7,917 nucleotides of DNA from Geobacter sp. UBA4074 (GCA_002383415.1 DFYU01000133.1:1219-9135), one strand, 5' to 3'. Counted from the first letter of the stretch, positions 1-7,556 are shown. Made by a program: numbers and translations. Notes: a model not told the origin generated them from the letters alone.

Positions 1-2
1 TC

Positions 3-53
3 GATGTGCGCCAACTGCCCGCCCTAAAAACGGTTGCAGAAGCCAGTCGCTAA
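3..53 (+). CDS. Possible 3' end of an upstream gene (partial)
   Basis: One frame is open from the window edge to a TAA at 51-53 and would encode a C-terminal tail reading DVRQLPALKTVAEASR. The other two forward frames also stay open for a while (one stops at 25-27), so openness alone proves little. This one has codons similar to the downstream genes and ends a sensible distance before glyQ. I do not recognise the protein, and 16 residues are too few for a family call. Confidence 0.3.
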   Translation, partial: DVRQLPALKTVAEASR

Positions 54-64
54 ACGTTGTACGC

Positions 65-94
65 TTGACCATCCGCCGCAGCCCCTGTTATTCT
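65..94 (+). promoter_or_regulatory. Candidate sigma-70-type promoter for glyQ operon
   Basis: TTGACC at 65-70 matches five of six bases of the -35 consensus, and TATTCT at 89-94 matches four of six of the -10 consensus. The spacer is 18 bases. The site lies in an AT-richer patch (about 85-116) that stands out from the GC-rich surroundings and is 38 bases upstream of the glyQ start. It is the only gap in the first 6.8 kb long enough to hold an ordinary promoter. This is pattern matching only; no start site is known. Confidence 0.4.
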
Positions 95-120
95 TACTAA
101 CTTTTCGATTTTACCAGCAC

Positions 121-125
121 GGAGG
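121..125 (+). promoter_or_regulatory. Ribosome binding site fixing the GTG start of glyQ
   Basis: GGAGG lies six bases upstream of the GTG at 132-134. It is a strong Shine-Dalgarno match at ideal spacing. It supports a GTG start that yields the expected MTFQDLI N-terminus of the family. Confidence 0.8.
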
Positions 126-131
126 TACACC

Positions 132-1007
<876 letters not shown>

Positions 1008-1010
1008 CCG

Positions 1011-3074
1011 ATGGCTAAGGAACTGTTGCTTGAAATCGGGGCCGAAGAGATCCCGGCCGGCTTTGTACCCAAGGCGCTGGCCGCCATGGAAGAGATGATC
1101 GCCAAGGAACTGGCGACTGCCCGCCTGGAGTATAGCCTGATCAAGACCGTCGGCACTCCCCGCCGCCTGACCCTGGTGGTACAGGGCCTGCCGGCGGTGC
1201 AACCAGACGCCGAGATCACCGCCATGGGCCCATCGAAAAAGGCCGCCTTTGCGCCGGATGGCAGCCCCACCAAGGCAGCCGAAGGCTTTGCCAAGGGACA
1301 GGGAGTGAACGTCAGTGAGCTCAAGATTGTCGAGACCGACAAGGGCGAGTACCTCTCGGTGACCAAGCAGGAGCGGGGACGCCCCACCCACGAGCTGCTG
1401 GCCGAGCTGCTACCCAAGCTGGTGGCCGGCATCCCGTTCAAGAAATCAATGCGCTGGGCCGACCTTGATATCCGCTTTGCCCGGCCGATCCACTGGATTG
1501 TGGCCCTGTTCGATGGCAGCGTGGTGCCGTTCTCCTTCGGTCCGGTCAGCAGCGGCAACGTCTCCCGCGGCCACCGTTTCATGGCCAACCAGACCTTCCC
1601 GGTGCGGGACTTCAGCCACTATCTGGAGGAGTGCGAGCGCCACTTTGTGATCGTTGACCCGCAGCGCCGCCAAGAGATCATCCGCAAGGAGGTGCACCGG
1701 GTGGCCAAGACCACCGGCGGTACCCTGTTGCCGGATGAGGCACTGCTGGATGAAGTAACCTTTCTGGTGGAGTACCCCAGCGCGATTGTCGGCAGCATCC
1801 CGGCCGAGTTCCTGGTGGTACCCAAGGAGGTGCTGATCACCTCGATGCGCTCCCACCAGCGCTACTTCTCAGTGGTGGACGAGGCCGGCAAGCTGCTGCC
1901 ACACTTCATCACCGTGCCCAACACCCTGGCCGAAGACCCCAGCGTGGTGGTCAAGGGCAACGAACGGGTGCTACGGGCCCGCCTGTCCGACGCCCGCTTC
2001 TTCTTTGACGAAGACCGCAAGGTGACCCTGGCCAGCCGGATTGATGGCCTGAAAAACGTGGTCTACCAACAAAAGCTGGGTACCTCCTTTGAGAAAATGG
2101 AACGCTTCAAGGCGCTGGCAGAACTGCTGGCCGACCAGTTGAACCCTGCCGTCAAGGCCCAGGCCAGTCGGGCTGCCCTGCTCTGCAAGGCCGACCTGGT
2201 CTCCGGCATGGTGGGCGAGTTTCCCGAGGTACAGGGGATCATGGGACGCGAATACGCGCTGCACGACGGCGAGGAGCCGGCCGTGGCCCAGGCCATTGCC
2301 GAGCACTACCTGCCCACCCAGGCCGGCGGTGAGCTACCGGCCTCCGATGCCGGCGCCTTTGTCTCGCTGGCCGACAAGCTGGACACCATCTGCGGCTGCT
2401 TCGGGGTGGGCCTGATCCCCACCGGCGCCGCCGACCCCTACGCCCTGCGGCGGGCCACCATCGGCATCATCAGCATCATCGTCGACAAGGGCTACCGGCT
2501 CTCGCTGGCGGCGTTGGTCAATAGCGCCCTGAACCAACTGTCGGCCAAGTTGAACCGCCCCCAGGCCGAAGTACAAAAAGATGTGCTGGAATTTTTCCGC
2601 GGCCGCCTGGTGAACCTGCTGGCCAACGATAACCCGAGCGATGTGGTGGAGGCTGCTGTCTCTGCCGGCTTCGACGACCTGGCCGATCTCGCCGCGCGGG
2701 TCAAGGCCCTGTCCGCCTTCCGCCAGCGGGAGGATTACCAGGCCCTGACCGCTGCCTTCAAACGGGTCTGCAACATCGTAAAAGAGGGTGTCGATGCGCC
2801 GGTGGACCCGTCGCTGTTTCAGGATGAGGCCGAACACACCCTGTACAAGGCCTTCCAGGAGGCCAAGGTTAAGGCCGAGACGGAAACCGCCCGTCAGGCC
2901 TATCTCGAAGCGTTGGCCGAGATCGCTGCTATCAAGTGGGCGGTGGATGGTTTCTTTGATGCGGTGATGGTGATGGCCGAAGACGAAAAGGTCCGTAGCA
3001 ACCGCTTGGCCCTGTTGACCGCCATCAGCCGCCTGTTCGGCCGGATTGCTGACTTTGCGAAACTTTCAGGGTAA
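1011..3074 (+). CDS. glyS: Glycyl-tRNA synthetase beta subunit
   Basis: This is the partner chain of GlyQ. In the alpha2beta2 enzyme it contributes tRNA recognition and is needed for charging activity. The 687-residue product is of normal length. It opens with the family signature KELLLEIGAEEIPAGF. The middle carries the conserved block KADLVSGMVGEFPEVQGIMG, leading into HDGEEP at about 418-423, and the DPYALRR block at 475-481. The C-terminal ~110 residues are helix-rich and fit the DALR-type anticodon-binding domain known for this family. The ATG at 1011 follows the glyQ stop by three bases, and the purine run AAAGGGGGG at 993-1001, inside the end of glyQ, can serve as ribosome binding site. 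The gene is complete, with a TAA at 3072-3074. No terminator-like hairpin follows, so transcription probably continues into the chemoreceptor gene. Confidence 0.98.
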   Translation: MAKELLLEIGAEEIPAGFVPKALAAMEEMIAKELATARLEYSLIKTVGTPRRLTLVVQGLPAVQPDAEITAMGPSKKAAFAPDGSPTKAAEGFAKGQGVNVSELKIVETDKGEYLSVTKQERGRPTHELLAELLPKLVAGIPFKKSMRWADLDIRFARPIHWIVALFDGSVVPFSFGPVSSGNVSRGHRFMANQTFPVRDFSHYLEECERHFVIVDPQRRQEIIRKEVHRVAKTTGGTLLPDEALLDEVTFLVEYPSAIVGSIPAEFLVVPKEVLITSMRSHQRYFSVVDEAGKLLPHFITVPNTLAEDPSVVVKGNERVLRARLSDARFFFDEDRKVTLASRIDGLKNVVYQQKLGTSFEKMERFKALAELLADQLNPAVKAQASRAALLCKADLVSGMVGEFPEVQGIMGREYALHDGEEPAVAQAIAEHYLPTQAGGELPASDAGAFVSLADKLDTICGCFGVGLIPTGAADPYALRRATIGIISIIVDKGYRLSLAALVNSALNQLSAKLNRPQAEVQKDVLEFFRGRLVNLLANDNPSDVVEAAVSAGFDDLADLAARVKALSAFRQREDYQALTAAFKRVCNIVKEGVDAPVDPSLFQDEAEHTLYKAFQEAKVKAETETARQAYLEALAEIAAIKWAVDGFFDAVMVMAEDEKVRSNRLALLTAISRLFGRIADFAKLSG

Positions 3075-3096
3075 CGAGGCACTAACCAGCACGACC

Positions 3097-3102
3097 AAGG
3101 AG
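3097..3102 (+). promoter_or_regulatory. Ribosome binding site deciding the chemoreceptor start
   Basis: AAGGAG sits six bases before the ATG at 3109. An in-frame ATG at 3046 would add 21 residues, overlap the end of glyS and lack such a site. The start at 3109 also places the first membrane helix directly at the N-terminus, as is normal. Confidence 0.8.
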
Positions 3103-3108
3103 CACACC

Positions 3109-4665
3109 ATGTCCTTTACGAGCCGCATCATTGCAGGAAACACTTTCATTATTGTCGTGGCCGTGCTGGTATTGACCCTGTTGAACCGAACCGGCAGTCT
3201 GCTGAAATCCCTGCTGATCGGCCTGGTACTGCTGATCGGATCTTCAGCCGTGCTCTGGTACCTGTGCCAGCAGGCCTTCAAGCCGCTGAGCGGGATCGTG
3301 GAGGCGATGGAGCAAGCAGCCCAGGGCGACCTGTCGGTACGGGTGACCACTAGCGGCTTCGGGGAGATCGGCCGTCTGTCAGCCGCCTTCAACACTATGA
3401 TGAACGACATGAACAAGGCCATGCGCCAGTTTTTCTCGGTGGCCGATCTGGTGCGAGACTCGGTGACCATGGTCAGCAACACCACCAGTGCCATGGTTGA
3501 GGCCGCCGAGGATGTGGCCCTGCAGGCCGGCACCATTGCCACCGCCAGTGAGGAGATGGCCGCCACCTCGGCCGACATCGCCCGCAACTGTCTCTATGCA
3601 GCGGAAAATGCCCAGGCAGCCACCGAGCAGACCACGGTCGGCGCCCAGATTGTCCGTTCCAGTGCGCTGGTCATGGAAAACATCGCTCAACGGGTGGTGG
3701 AGTCGTCTCACACCGTAGAAAGCCTGGGGCAACGTTCCGACCAGATCGGCACCATTGCCGGGACCATCGAGGATATCGCCGACCAGACCAATCTGCTGGC
3801 CCTGAACGCCGCCATCGAAGCGGCCCGGGCCGGCGAGATGGGACGCGGCTTCGCCGTGGTGGCCGATGAGGTACGGGCCCTGGCCGAACGGACCGCCAAG
3901 GCCACCCGCGAGATCGGCGGCATGATCAAGACCATCCAGTCCGAGACCCAATCGGCGGTCGGCTCCATGGGAGAAGGGGTGGAGCAGGTCAAAAAAGGCA
4001 CTGAGGAGACCGCCCGCTCCGGCTCGGCCCTGGAGGACATCCTCAACAAGATCAACGAACTAGCCATGCAGGTCAGCCAGATCGCCACTGCGGCCGAGGA
4101 GCAGACCGCCACCACCCACGAGATCACCAACAACATCCAGATGATCACCGACGTGGTGGATCGCAATGTGCAAAGCTCCCGCAGCACCACCGAGGCCACC
4201 CGCAAGCTGGAACAACAGGTGGATGAGCTGCATAAGCTGGTGGGGCACTTCCGGCTGGCCAAGGCCCTGGAATGGGATGCAAGCTTCGAGACCGGCATCG
4301 CCAGCATCGACGGCCAGCACCGCAAGCTGTTCGACATGGTCAACGACCTGCACGATGCCATGCAGCAGAAGCGCAGCAAGGAGGCCATCGCCCAGATCTT
4401 GGGCCGCCTGATCGAATACACCGGCTCACACTTCGGCCACGAGGAACAGGCCTTCCGCAGCACCGGCTATCCCGAAGAGGCCAGCCACAAGCAGGAACAC
4501 GCCCGACTGGTGGAGCAGGTGCTGGCCCTGCAGGGCAAATTCAACGCCGGTGAAGCGGTCTTGACCCAGAGCGTGATCGAATTTCTGCAGGATTGGCTGA
4601 TTAAACACATTAAAGGCACTGACATGCGTTATGCGCCGCACCTCAAAAAGAACGGTATCAAATGA
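3109..4665 (+). CDS. Methyl-accepting chemotaxis protein with C-terminal hemerythrin domain
   Basis: This is an inner-membrane chemoreceptor of 518 residues that probably senses oxygen or redox state and signals through CheA and CheW. Two hydrophobic helices (about 12-25 and 34-53) are separated by only about eight residues, so there is no periplasmic ligand domain. A HAMP linker follows (about 52-105, with its conserved Pro at 59), then the signalling coiled coil, with the hairpin tip DQTNLLALNAAIEAARAG starting at residue 225. Residues ~386-518 form a hemerythrin domain. All seven expected di-iron ligands are visible: H404 (IDGQH), H441 and E445 (HFGHEE), H460 and H464 (HKQEH), H500 and D505 (HIKGTD). 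The arrangement resembles DcrH of Desulfovibrio, whose C-terminal hemerythrin binds O2, but without the large periplasmic part. The stop overlaps the hisH start (ATGA), so the two are probably translationally coupled. Codon use matches glyS and hisH, giving no sign of recent transfer. Confidence 0.95.
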   Translation: MSFTSRIIAGNTFIIVVAVLVLTLLNRTGSLLKSLLIGLVLLIGSSAVLWYLCQQAFKPLSGIVEAMEQAAQGDLSVRVTTSGFGEIGRLSAAFNTMMNDMNKAMRQFFSVADLVRDSVTMVSNTTSAMVEAAEDVALQAGTIATASEEMAATSADIARNCLYAAENAQAATEQTTVGAQIVRSSALVMENIAQRVVESSHTVESLGQRSDQIGTIAGTIEDIADQTNLLALNAAIEAARAGEMGRGFAVVADEVRALAERTAKATREIGGMIKTIQSETQSAVGSMGEGVEQVKKGTEETARSGSALEDILNKINELAMQVSQIATAAEEQTATTHEITNNIQMITDVVDRNVQSSRSTTEATRKLEQQVDELHKLVGHFRLAKALEWDASFETGIASIDGQHRKLFDMVNDLHDAMQQKRSKEAIAQILGRLIEYTGSHFGHEEQAFRSTGYPEEASHKQEHARLVEQVLALQGKFNAGEAVLTQSVIEFLQDWLIKHIKGTDMRYAPHLKKNGIK

Positions 4666-5288
4666 TCGCTATCATCGACTACGGCATGGGCAACCTGCGC
4701 TCGGTCCAGAAAGGCTTCGAGCGGGTTGGCTGTAAGGCGCTGGTTACCAATGACCCGCAACAGATTTTGCAGGCCGAACGTATCGTGCTGCCCGGTGTAG
4801 GCGCCTTCCGCGACTGCATCCGCAACCTGGAACAGGGTGGTTTTGTGGAGCCGATCCTCAAGGTAATCGCCGAGGGCCGCCCCTTTCTGGGGATCTGCCT
4901 GGGCCTGCAGCTCTTATTTTCCGAAAGTGAGGAGTTCGGCCTGCATAAGGGGCTGGGAGTGATCCCCGGCCGGGTAGTCCGTTTTCCGGAAGCGATGCGC
5001 GAGGCCGGCGAGAAGCTGCCGGTACCGCACATGGGCTGGAACCAGATCCACCTGCAGGGCGATTCGCCGCTCTTTAACGGCATTGCCGATGGCAGCAACG
5101 TCTACTTCGTGCACTCCTATTATGTGAAGCCGGATGAACCGACGGTGGTGGCGGCAACCTGCACCTACGGGCTGGAGTTCTGCGCTTCCATCCGCAAGGA
5201 CAACCTGGTGGCCACCCAGTTTCACCCCGAAAAATCGCAAACAATCGGCCTGCAGATGCTGAAGAATTTTGCCGAGATGAAAGGCTAG
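4662..5288 (+). CDS. hisH: Imidazole glycerol phosphate synthase, glutaminase subunit
   Basis: HisH is the class I glutamine amidotransferase half of imidazole glycerol phosphate synthase. It releases ammonia from glutamine, which is channelled to HisF for ring closure in histidine biosynthesis. The 208-residue product has the normal length and starts with the typical MIAIIDYGMGNLRSV. The nucleophile is C79 in LGICLGLQLLF, and the other triad residues are H188 and E190 in QFHPEKSQ. The conserved VPHMGWN block is also present. Its ATG overlaps the chemoreceptor stop by four bases (ATGA), and no strong ribosome binding site precedes it, which suggests translation by coupling. hisA follows after one base. 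In many bacteria hisB precedes hisH; here a chemoreceptor does, so the earlier his genes must lie elsewhere in the genome. Confidence 0.97.
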   Translation: MIAIIDYGMGNLRSVQKGFERVGCKALVTNDPQQILQAERIVLPGVGAFRDCIRNLEQGGFVEPILKVIAEGRPFLGICLGLQLLFSESEEFGLHKGLGVIPGRVVRFPEAMREAGEKLPVPHMGWNQIHLQGDSPLFNGIADGSNVYFVHSYYVKPDEPTVVAATCTYGLEFCASIRKDNLVATQFHPEKSQTIGLQMLKNFAEMKG

Positions 5289-5289
5289 T

Positions 5290-6027
5290 ATGATCGTCAT
5301 TCCCGCCATTGACCTGAAAGAAGGCGCCTGCGTCCGATTGGAACAGGGTGAGATGCACCGCGATACCGTCTTTTCCGACAACCCTGGCGAGCAGGCCCTG
5401 AAGTGGCAGCAGGCCGGGGCCGAACTGCTGCACCTGGTGGACCTGGACGGCGCCTTTGCCGGTAAGCCCAAAAACACAGAGGCCATCAGCGCCATCCTCA
5501 AGGCGATCAGCATCCCGGCCCAGCTGGGGGGAGGCATCCGCGACATCGCCACCATCGAGGCCTACCTCTCCCTAGGCCTGTCGCGGGTGATCATCGGCAC
5601 CGCTGCCCAGCGCAACCCTGCACTGGTGGTCGAGGCCTGCCAAAAGTTTCCCGGCCAAATTGTGGTGGGAATCGATGCCAAGAACGGCATGGTGGCGGTG
5701 CAGGGCTGGGCCGAGCTGACCGACATCACCGCCGTTGATCTGGCCAAAAAATTCGAGGACTGCGGCGTGTCCGCCATCATCTACACCGATATCAGCCGCG
5801 ACGGCATGATGGGCGGCCCCAACCTGGAGGCCACCAAATCATTAGCCGAGGCGATCTCAATCCCGGTGATCGCCTCCGGCGGCGTTTCATCGCTCAAGGA
5901 TATCGAAAACCTGATGGCCATTGAGGCCAGCGGTGTGACCGGCGCCATCACCGGCAAGGCGATCTACACCGGCGCTATCAATCTGGCTGAAGCTATCGCC
6001 CTCACTAAACGAGGTCTGCAATGCTGA
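5290..6027 (+). CDS. hisA: ProFAR isomerase (phosphoribosylformimino-AICAR-phosphate isomerase)
   Basis: HisA catalyses the Amadori rearrangement of ProFAR to PRFAR, the step that supplies HisHF. It is a single (beta/alpha)8 barrel of 245 residues, the usual length. The N-terminal MIVIPAIDLKEG holds the catalytic Asp at position 8, and GIDAK holds the Asp at 129 on the opposite half-barrel. Phosphate-binding glycine-rich loops appear as QLGGGIRD and VIASGGVSS. YTDISRDGMMGGPN is the HisA form of the loop that in HisF reads LTSMDRDGTKDGFD. The gene starts one base after hisH and ends overlapping hisF by seven bases. A weak AAAGG stands five bases ahead of its ATG. It is intact and in the same codon style as the upstream genes. 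Confidence 0.97.
   Translation: MIVIPAIDLKEGACVRLEQGEMHRDTVFSDNPGEQALKWQQAGAELLHLVDLDGAFAGKPKNTEAISAILKAISIPAQLGGGIRDIATIEAYLSLGLSRVIIGTAAQRNPALVVEACQKFPGQIVVGIDAKNGMVAVQGWAELTDITAVDLAKKFEDCGVSAIIYTDISRDGMMGGPNLEATKSLAEAISIPVIASGGVSSLKDIENLMAIEASGVTGAITGKAIYTGAINLAEAIALTKRGLQC
6011..6015 (+). promoter_or_regulatory. Ribosome binding site for hisF inside hisA
   Basis: GAGGT within the last codons of hisA lies five bases before the hisF ATG at 6021. It supports the seven-base overlap of the two genes and the expected N-terminus MLTRRIIPCLDV. Confidence 0.65.
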
Positions 6028-6782
6028 CCCGCCGTATCATCCCCTGCCTGGACGTGACTGGTGGCCGGGTAGTCAAGGGGGTCCAATTCCTTGAGCTGCG
6101 CGATGCCGGCGATCCGGTGGAGATAGCCGAGGCCTACGACCTGCAGGGGGCCGACGAGCTGACCTTTCTCGATATCACCGCCTCCAGTGACGGACGTGAC
6201 ACCATGGTGGACGTGGTGCGCCGTACCGCCGAGCGGGTCTTCATGCCACTGACCGTTGGTGGCGGCATCCGGGTGGTTGAGGATATCCGCCGCATGCTGA
6301 ATGCCGGTGCCGACAAGGTCTCGATCAACACCGCCGCGGTGCAACGCCCCGAGTTCGTACAGGAGGCGGCCGAACGGTTCGGCTCCCAGTGTACGGTGGT
6401 GGCGATTGACGCCCGCCAGGTGCCGGGGGAACAGCGCTGGGAGATCTACACCCACGGTGGACGCAAGCCAACCGGCATCGACGTGGTGGAATGGGCCGCC
6501 CGGATGGAGCGTTTCGGGGCCGGCGAGATCCTGCTGACCAGCATGGACCGCGACGGCACGAAAGACGGGTTCGACATCGACCTCACACGCGCGGTCACTT
6601 CCGCGGTGGGTGTGCCGGTGATCGCCAGCGGCGGGGCCGGGCATCCCGATCACTTCGCCGAGGTCGTGCTCGAGGCCGATGCCGATGCCGTGCTCGCCGC
6701 GAGCGTGTTCCACTTCGGCGAGTTGACGGTGCGACAGGTGAAGGAAGCGATGGCGGCCGCCGGCGTGCCGGTGCGGCTGTAG
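6021..6782 (+). CDS. hisF: Imidazole glycerol phosphate synthase, cyclase subunit (apparent hybrid gene)
   Basis: HisF is the cyclase half of imidazole glycerol phosphate synthase. It combines PRFAR with ammonia from HisH to make IGP and AICAR. The 253-residue barrel is full length, with both catalytic aspartates: D11 (IPCLDV) and D130 (VAIDAR). Residues 1 to ~175 read like a Geobacter-type HisF. The tail from ~180 reads like actinobacterial HisF, with IASGGAGHPDHF where Geobacter-type proteins usually have SGGVGNL followed by HL, and LAASVFHFGELTV. Codons change at the same place. Thr is ACC in 10 of 12 cases up to residue 173 and in 0 of 4 from residue 180. Leu is CTG in 9 of 11 before and 1 of 5 after, with CTC in 3 of 5. 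The frame is unbroken because the switch lies in the conserved LLTSMDRDGTKDGFD block. The gene may be an assembly hybrid rather than a natural one. Confidence 0.95.
   Translation: MLTRRIIPCLDVTGGRVVKGVQFLELRDAGDPVEIAEAYDLQGADELTFLDITASSDGRDTMVDVVRRTAERVFMPLTVGGGIRVVEDIRRMLNAGADKVSINTAAVQRPEFVQEAAERFGSQCTVVAIDARQVPGEQRWEIYTHGGRKPTGIDVVEWAARMERFGAGEILLTSMDRDGTKDGFDIDLTRAVTSAVGVPVIASGGAGHPDHFAEVVLEADADAVLAASVFHFGELTVRQVKEAMAAAGVPVRL
6525..6570. other. Probable chimeric junction inside hisF
   Basis: This interval encodes roughly EILLTSMDRDGTKDGFD, one of the most conserved stretches of HisF. Upstream, protein sequence and codon choice agree with glyQ-hisA. Downstream, they agree with the flavoprotein remnant and hisI. 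The first clearly different codons are ACG at about 6558 and GGG soon after. The exact crossover cannot be fixed because both parents would be nearly identical here. An assembly misjoin is the likeliest cause; homologous recombination is the alternative. Confidence 0.65.
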
Positions 6783-6806
6783 GGCGCAGGCGGTGATCGG
6801 TCGCCC

Positions 6807-6813
6807 GGAGGAG
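6807..6813 (+). promoter_or_regulatory. Ribosome binding site of the flavoprotein remnant
   Basis: GGAGGAG lies five bases before the ATG at 6819. This selects that start over the in-frame ATG at 6840 and shows that the gene was once well translated. Confidence 0.65.
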
Positions 6814-6818
6814 AGCGT

Positions 6819-7120
6819 ATGAGGCGGGAGGACCATCGGATGCCAGAGGACGAGTGCGATGCGCTCCTGCGACGCGCGCAGGTGCTTCGTCTCGGGCTCG
6901 TGGACGATGACGGGCCCTATGTGGTCCCGGTGGACTTCGGGTACGACGGAGAGCGGATCTACGTGCACGGTGCCCGCACTGGGCGCCGCATCTCGGCGAT
7001 CGGCGAGGGTGTGCGGGTATACCGGCAGAGAAGTGTGCAATCACGAGCGTGCTCGAGATCTCGATCGAGTCGCTTGACGGCAGGTGGCACGGAATCGACC
7101 CGGAGGACGCGGGTGAATAA
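6819..7120 (+). pseudogene. Broken pyridoxamine 5'-phosphate oxidase-like (Nim-type) flavoprotein gene
   Basis: The first ~68 residues fit the N-terminus of the small FMN-binding split-barrel family that includes NimA-type proteins. They contain LRLGLVDDDGPYVVPVDFGY, then an IYVHGARTGRR stretch and the start of a strand at GVRV. Near 7020 the sense frame turns into Arg/Ser-rich sequence without family character. In the frame two bases over, the last stretch before the TAA at 7118-7120 reads ITSVLEISIESLDGRWHG, which resembles the closing beta strand of the same family. Intact members are about 150 residues; here about 68 plus 30 remain. The middle of the barrel (perhaps 50-60 residues) is therefore missing and the two ends are out of frame. 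The original protein would bind FMN; its substrate cannot be told. An internal deletion in the genome or an assembly collapse would both explain it. The old stop overlaps the GTG of the next gene. Confidence 0.65.
7102..7106 (+). promoter_or_regulatory. Ribosome binding site deciding the membrane protein start
   Basis: GGAGG is six bases before the GTG at 7113 and fifteen before the ATG at 7122. The spacing favours the GTG. Confidence 0.6.
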
Positions 7121-7538
7121 GATGCACGACGTTCGGAAGACGCTCGTCGGTATCGTGACCGGGCTCGCGTTCGTTGCGGCGCCGGTTGCGATCGCGGCGA
7201 CGGCGCCGCTCGTGAACGATGAGTTCATCACGCCGGTCGACGGTCGGATCATGAGTGTCTTGTGGTGGTTCCTGATCCCGCTCGGCACCGCCGTGACGGT
7301 GATGATCACCAGACGCTTGTGGCCGGGGATCGTTGTGGGGGCTGCCGCTGTGGTGGCGTTCCAGTACACGATGGCGCTTCTGGCGCCTGCCGAGGGCCGT
7401 GATGCTGTCTTGAGTGCGGCCGGCGCATGGATGAGCGCGACGGTGGGCGTGGCGATACCGTGGGCTGCGGGCATGATATTCGGCTGGACCGCGACGAACC
7501 GGCGCAGGGTGCGGCATGATGGCGTCGCTACACTGTGA
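7113..7538 (+). CDS. Small four-helix membrane protein of unknown function
   Basis: I do not recognise this family. The product is 141 residues from the GTG at 7113 (138 from the ATG at 7122), and the GTG has the better-spaced ribosome binding site. It shows four hydrophobic segments: TLVGIVTGLAFVAAPVAIAA near the N-terminus (possibly a signal anchor), IMSVLWWFLIPLGTAVTVMI, LWPGIVVGAAAVVAFQYTMA and TVGVAIPWAAGMIFGW. A basic tail with NRRR follows and is probably cytoplasmic. Between the first two helices lies a short polar loop (NDEFITPVDGR). The GTG overlaps the old stop of the flavoprotein remnant by eight bases, and hisI follows after 23 bases, so it sits in the same operon. The same frame stays open back to the ATG of the remnant gene, giving an apparent 239-codon reading frame, but that fusion is an artefact of the break there. 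Codon use is rich in ACG, GCG and GTG, as in hisI. Confidence 0.75.
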   Translation: MNKMHDVRKTLVGIVTGLAFVAAPVAIAATAPLVNDEFITPVDGRIMSVLWWFLIPLGTAVTVMITRRLWPGIVVGAAAVVAFQYTMALLAPAEGRDAVLSAAGAWMSATVGVAIPWAAGMIFGWTATNRRRVRHDGVATL

Positions 7539-7551
7539 ATGGAACCGGACC

Positions 7552-7556
7552 GGAGG
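7552..7556 (+). promoter_or_regulatory. Ribosome binding site fixing the GTG start of hisI
   Basis: GGAGG lies five bases before the GTG at 7562. The next in-frame ATG (7664) would remove 34 conserved N-terminal residues, so the GTG is the credible start. Confidence 0.75.

Noticed and set aside
54..131. A leader such as a T-box or riboswitch upstream of glyQS
   Set aside because: The 78-base gap is too short for a T-box, and I see no conserved T-box sequence or glycine riboswitch elements.
3046..3108. Chemoreceptor start 21 codons earlier, overlapping glyS
   Set aside because: It has no good ribosome binding site and would place a polar leader before the first membrane helix. The ATG at 3109 has AAGGAG at ideal spacing.
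6550..6560. A frameshift explaining the change in HisF character
   Set aside because: The reading frame is continuous, and the downstream residues still match HisF to its natural C-terminus, so the change is of lineage, not of frame.
5964..7040. Long minus-strand reading frame (358 codons) opposite hisF and the flavoprotein remnant
   Set aside because: It covers recognised plus-strand genes on both sides of the hisF junction, is rich in His/Arg/Pro, and has no family features. High GC content explains its length.
6819..7538. A single 239-residue fusion of a flavoprotein domain and a membrane protein
   Set aside because: The linking part is Arg/Ser-rich out-of-frame sequence. The true C-terminal strand of the flavoprotein reads in another frame, and the membrane protein has its own ribosome binding site and GTG start.
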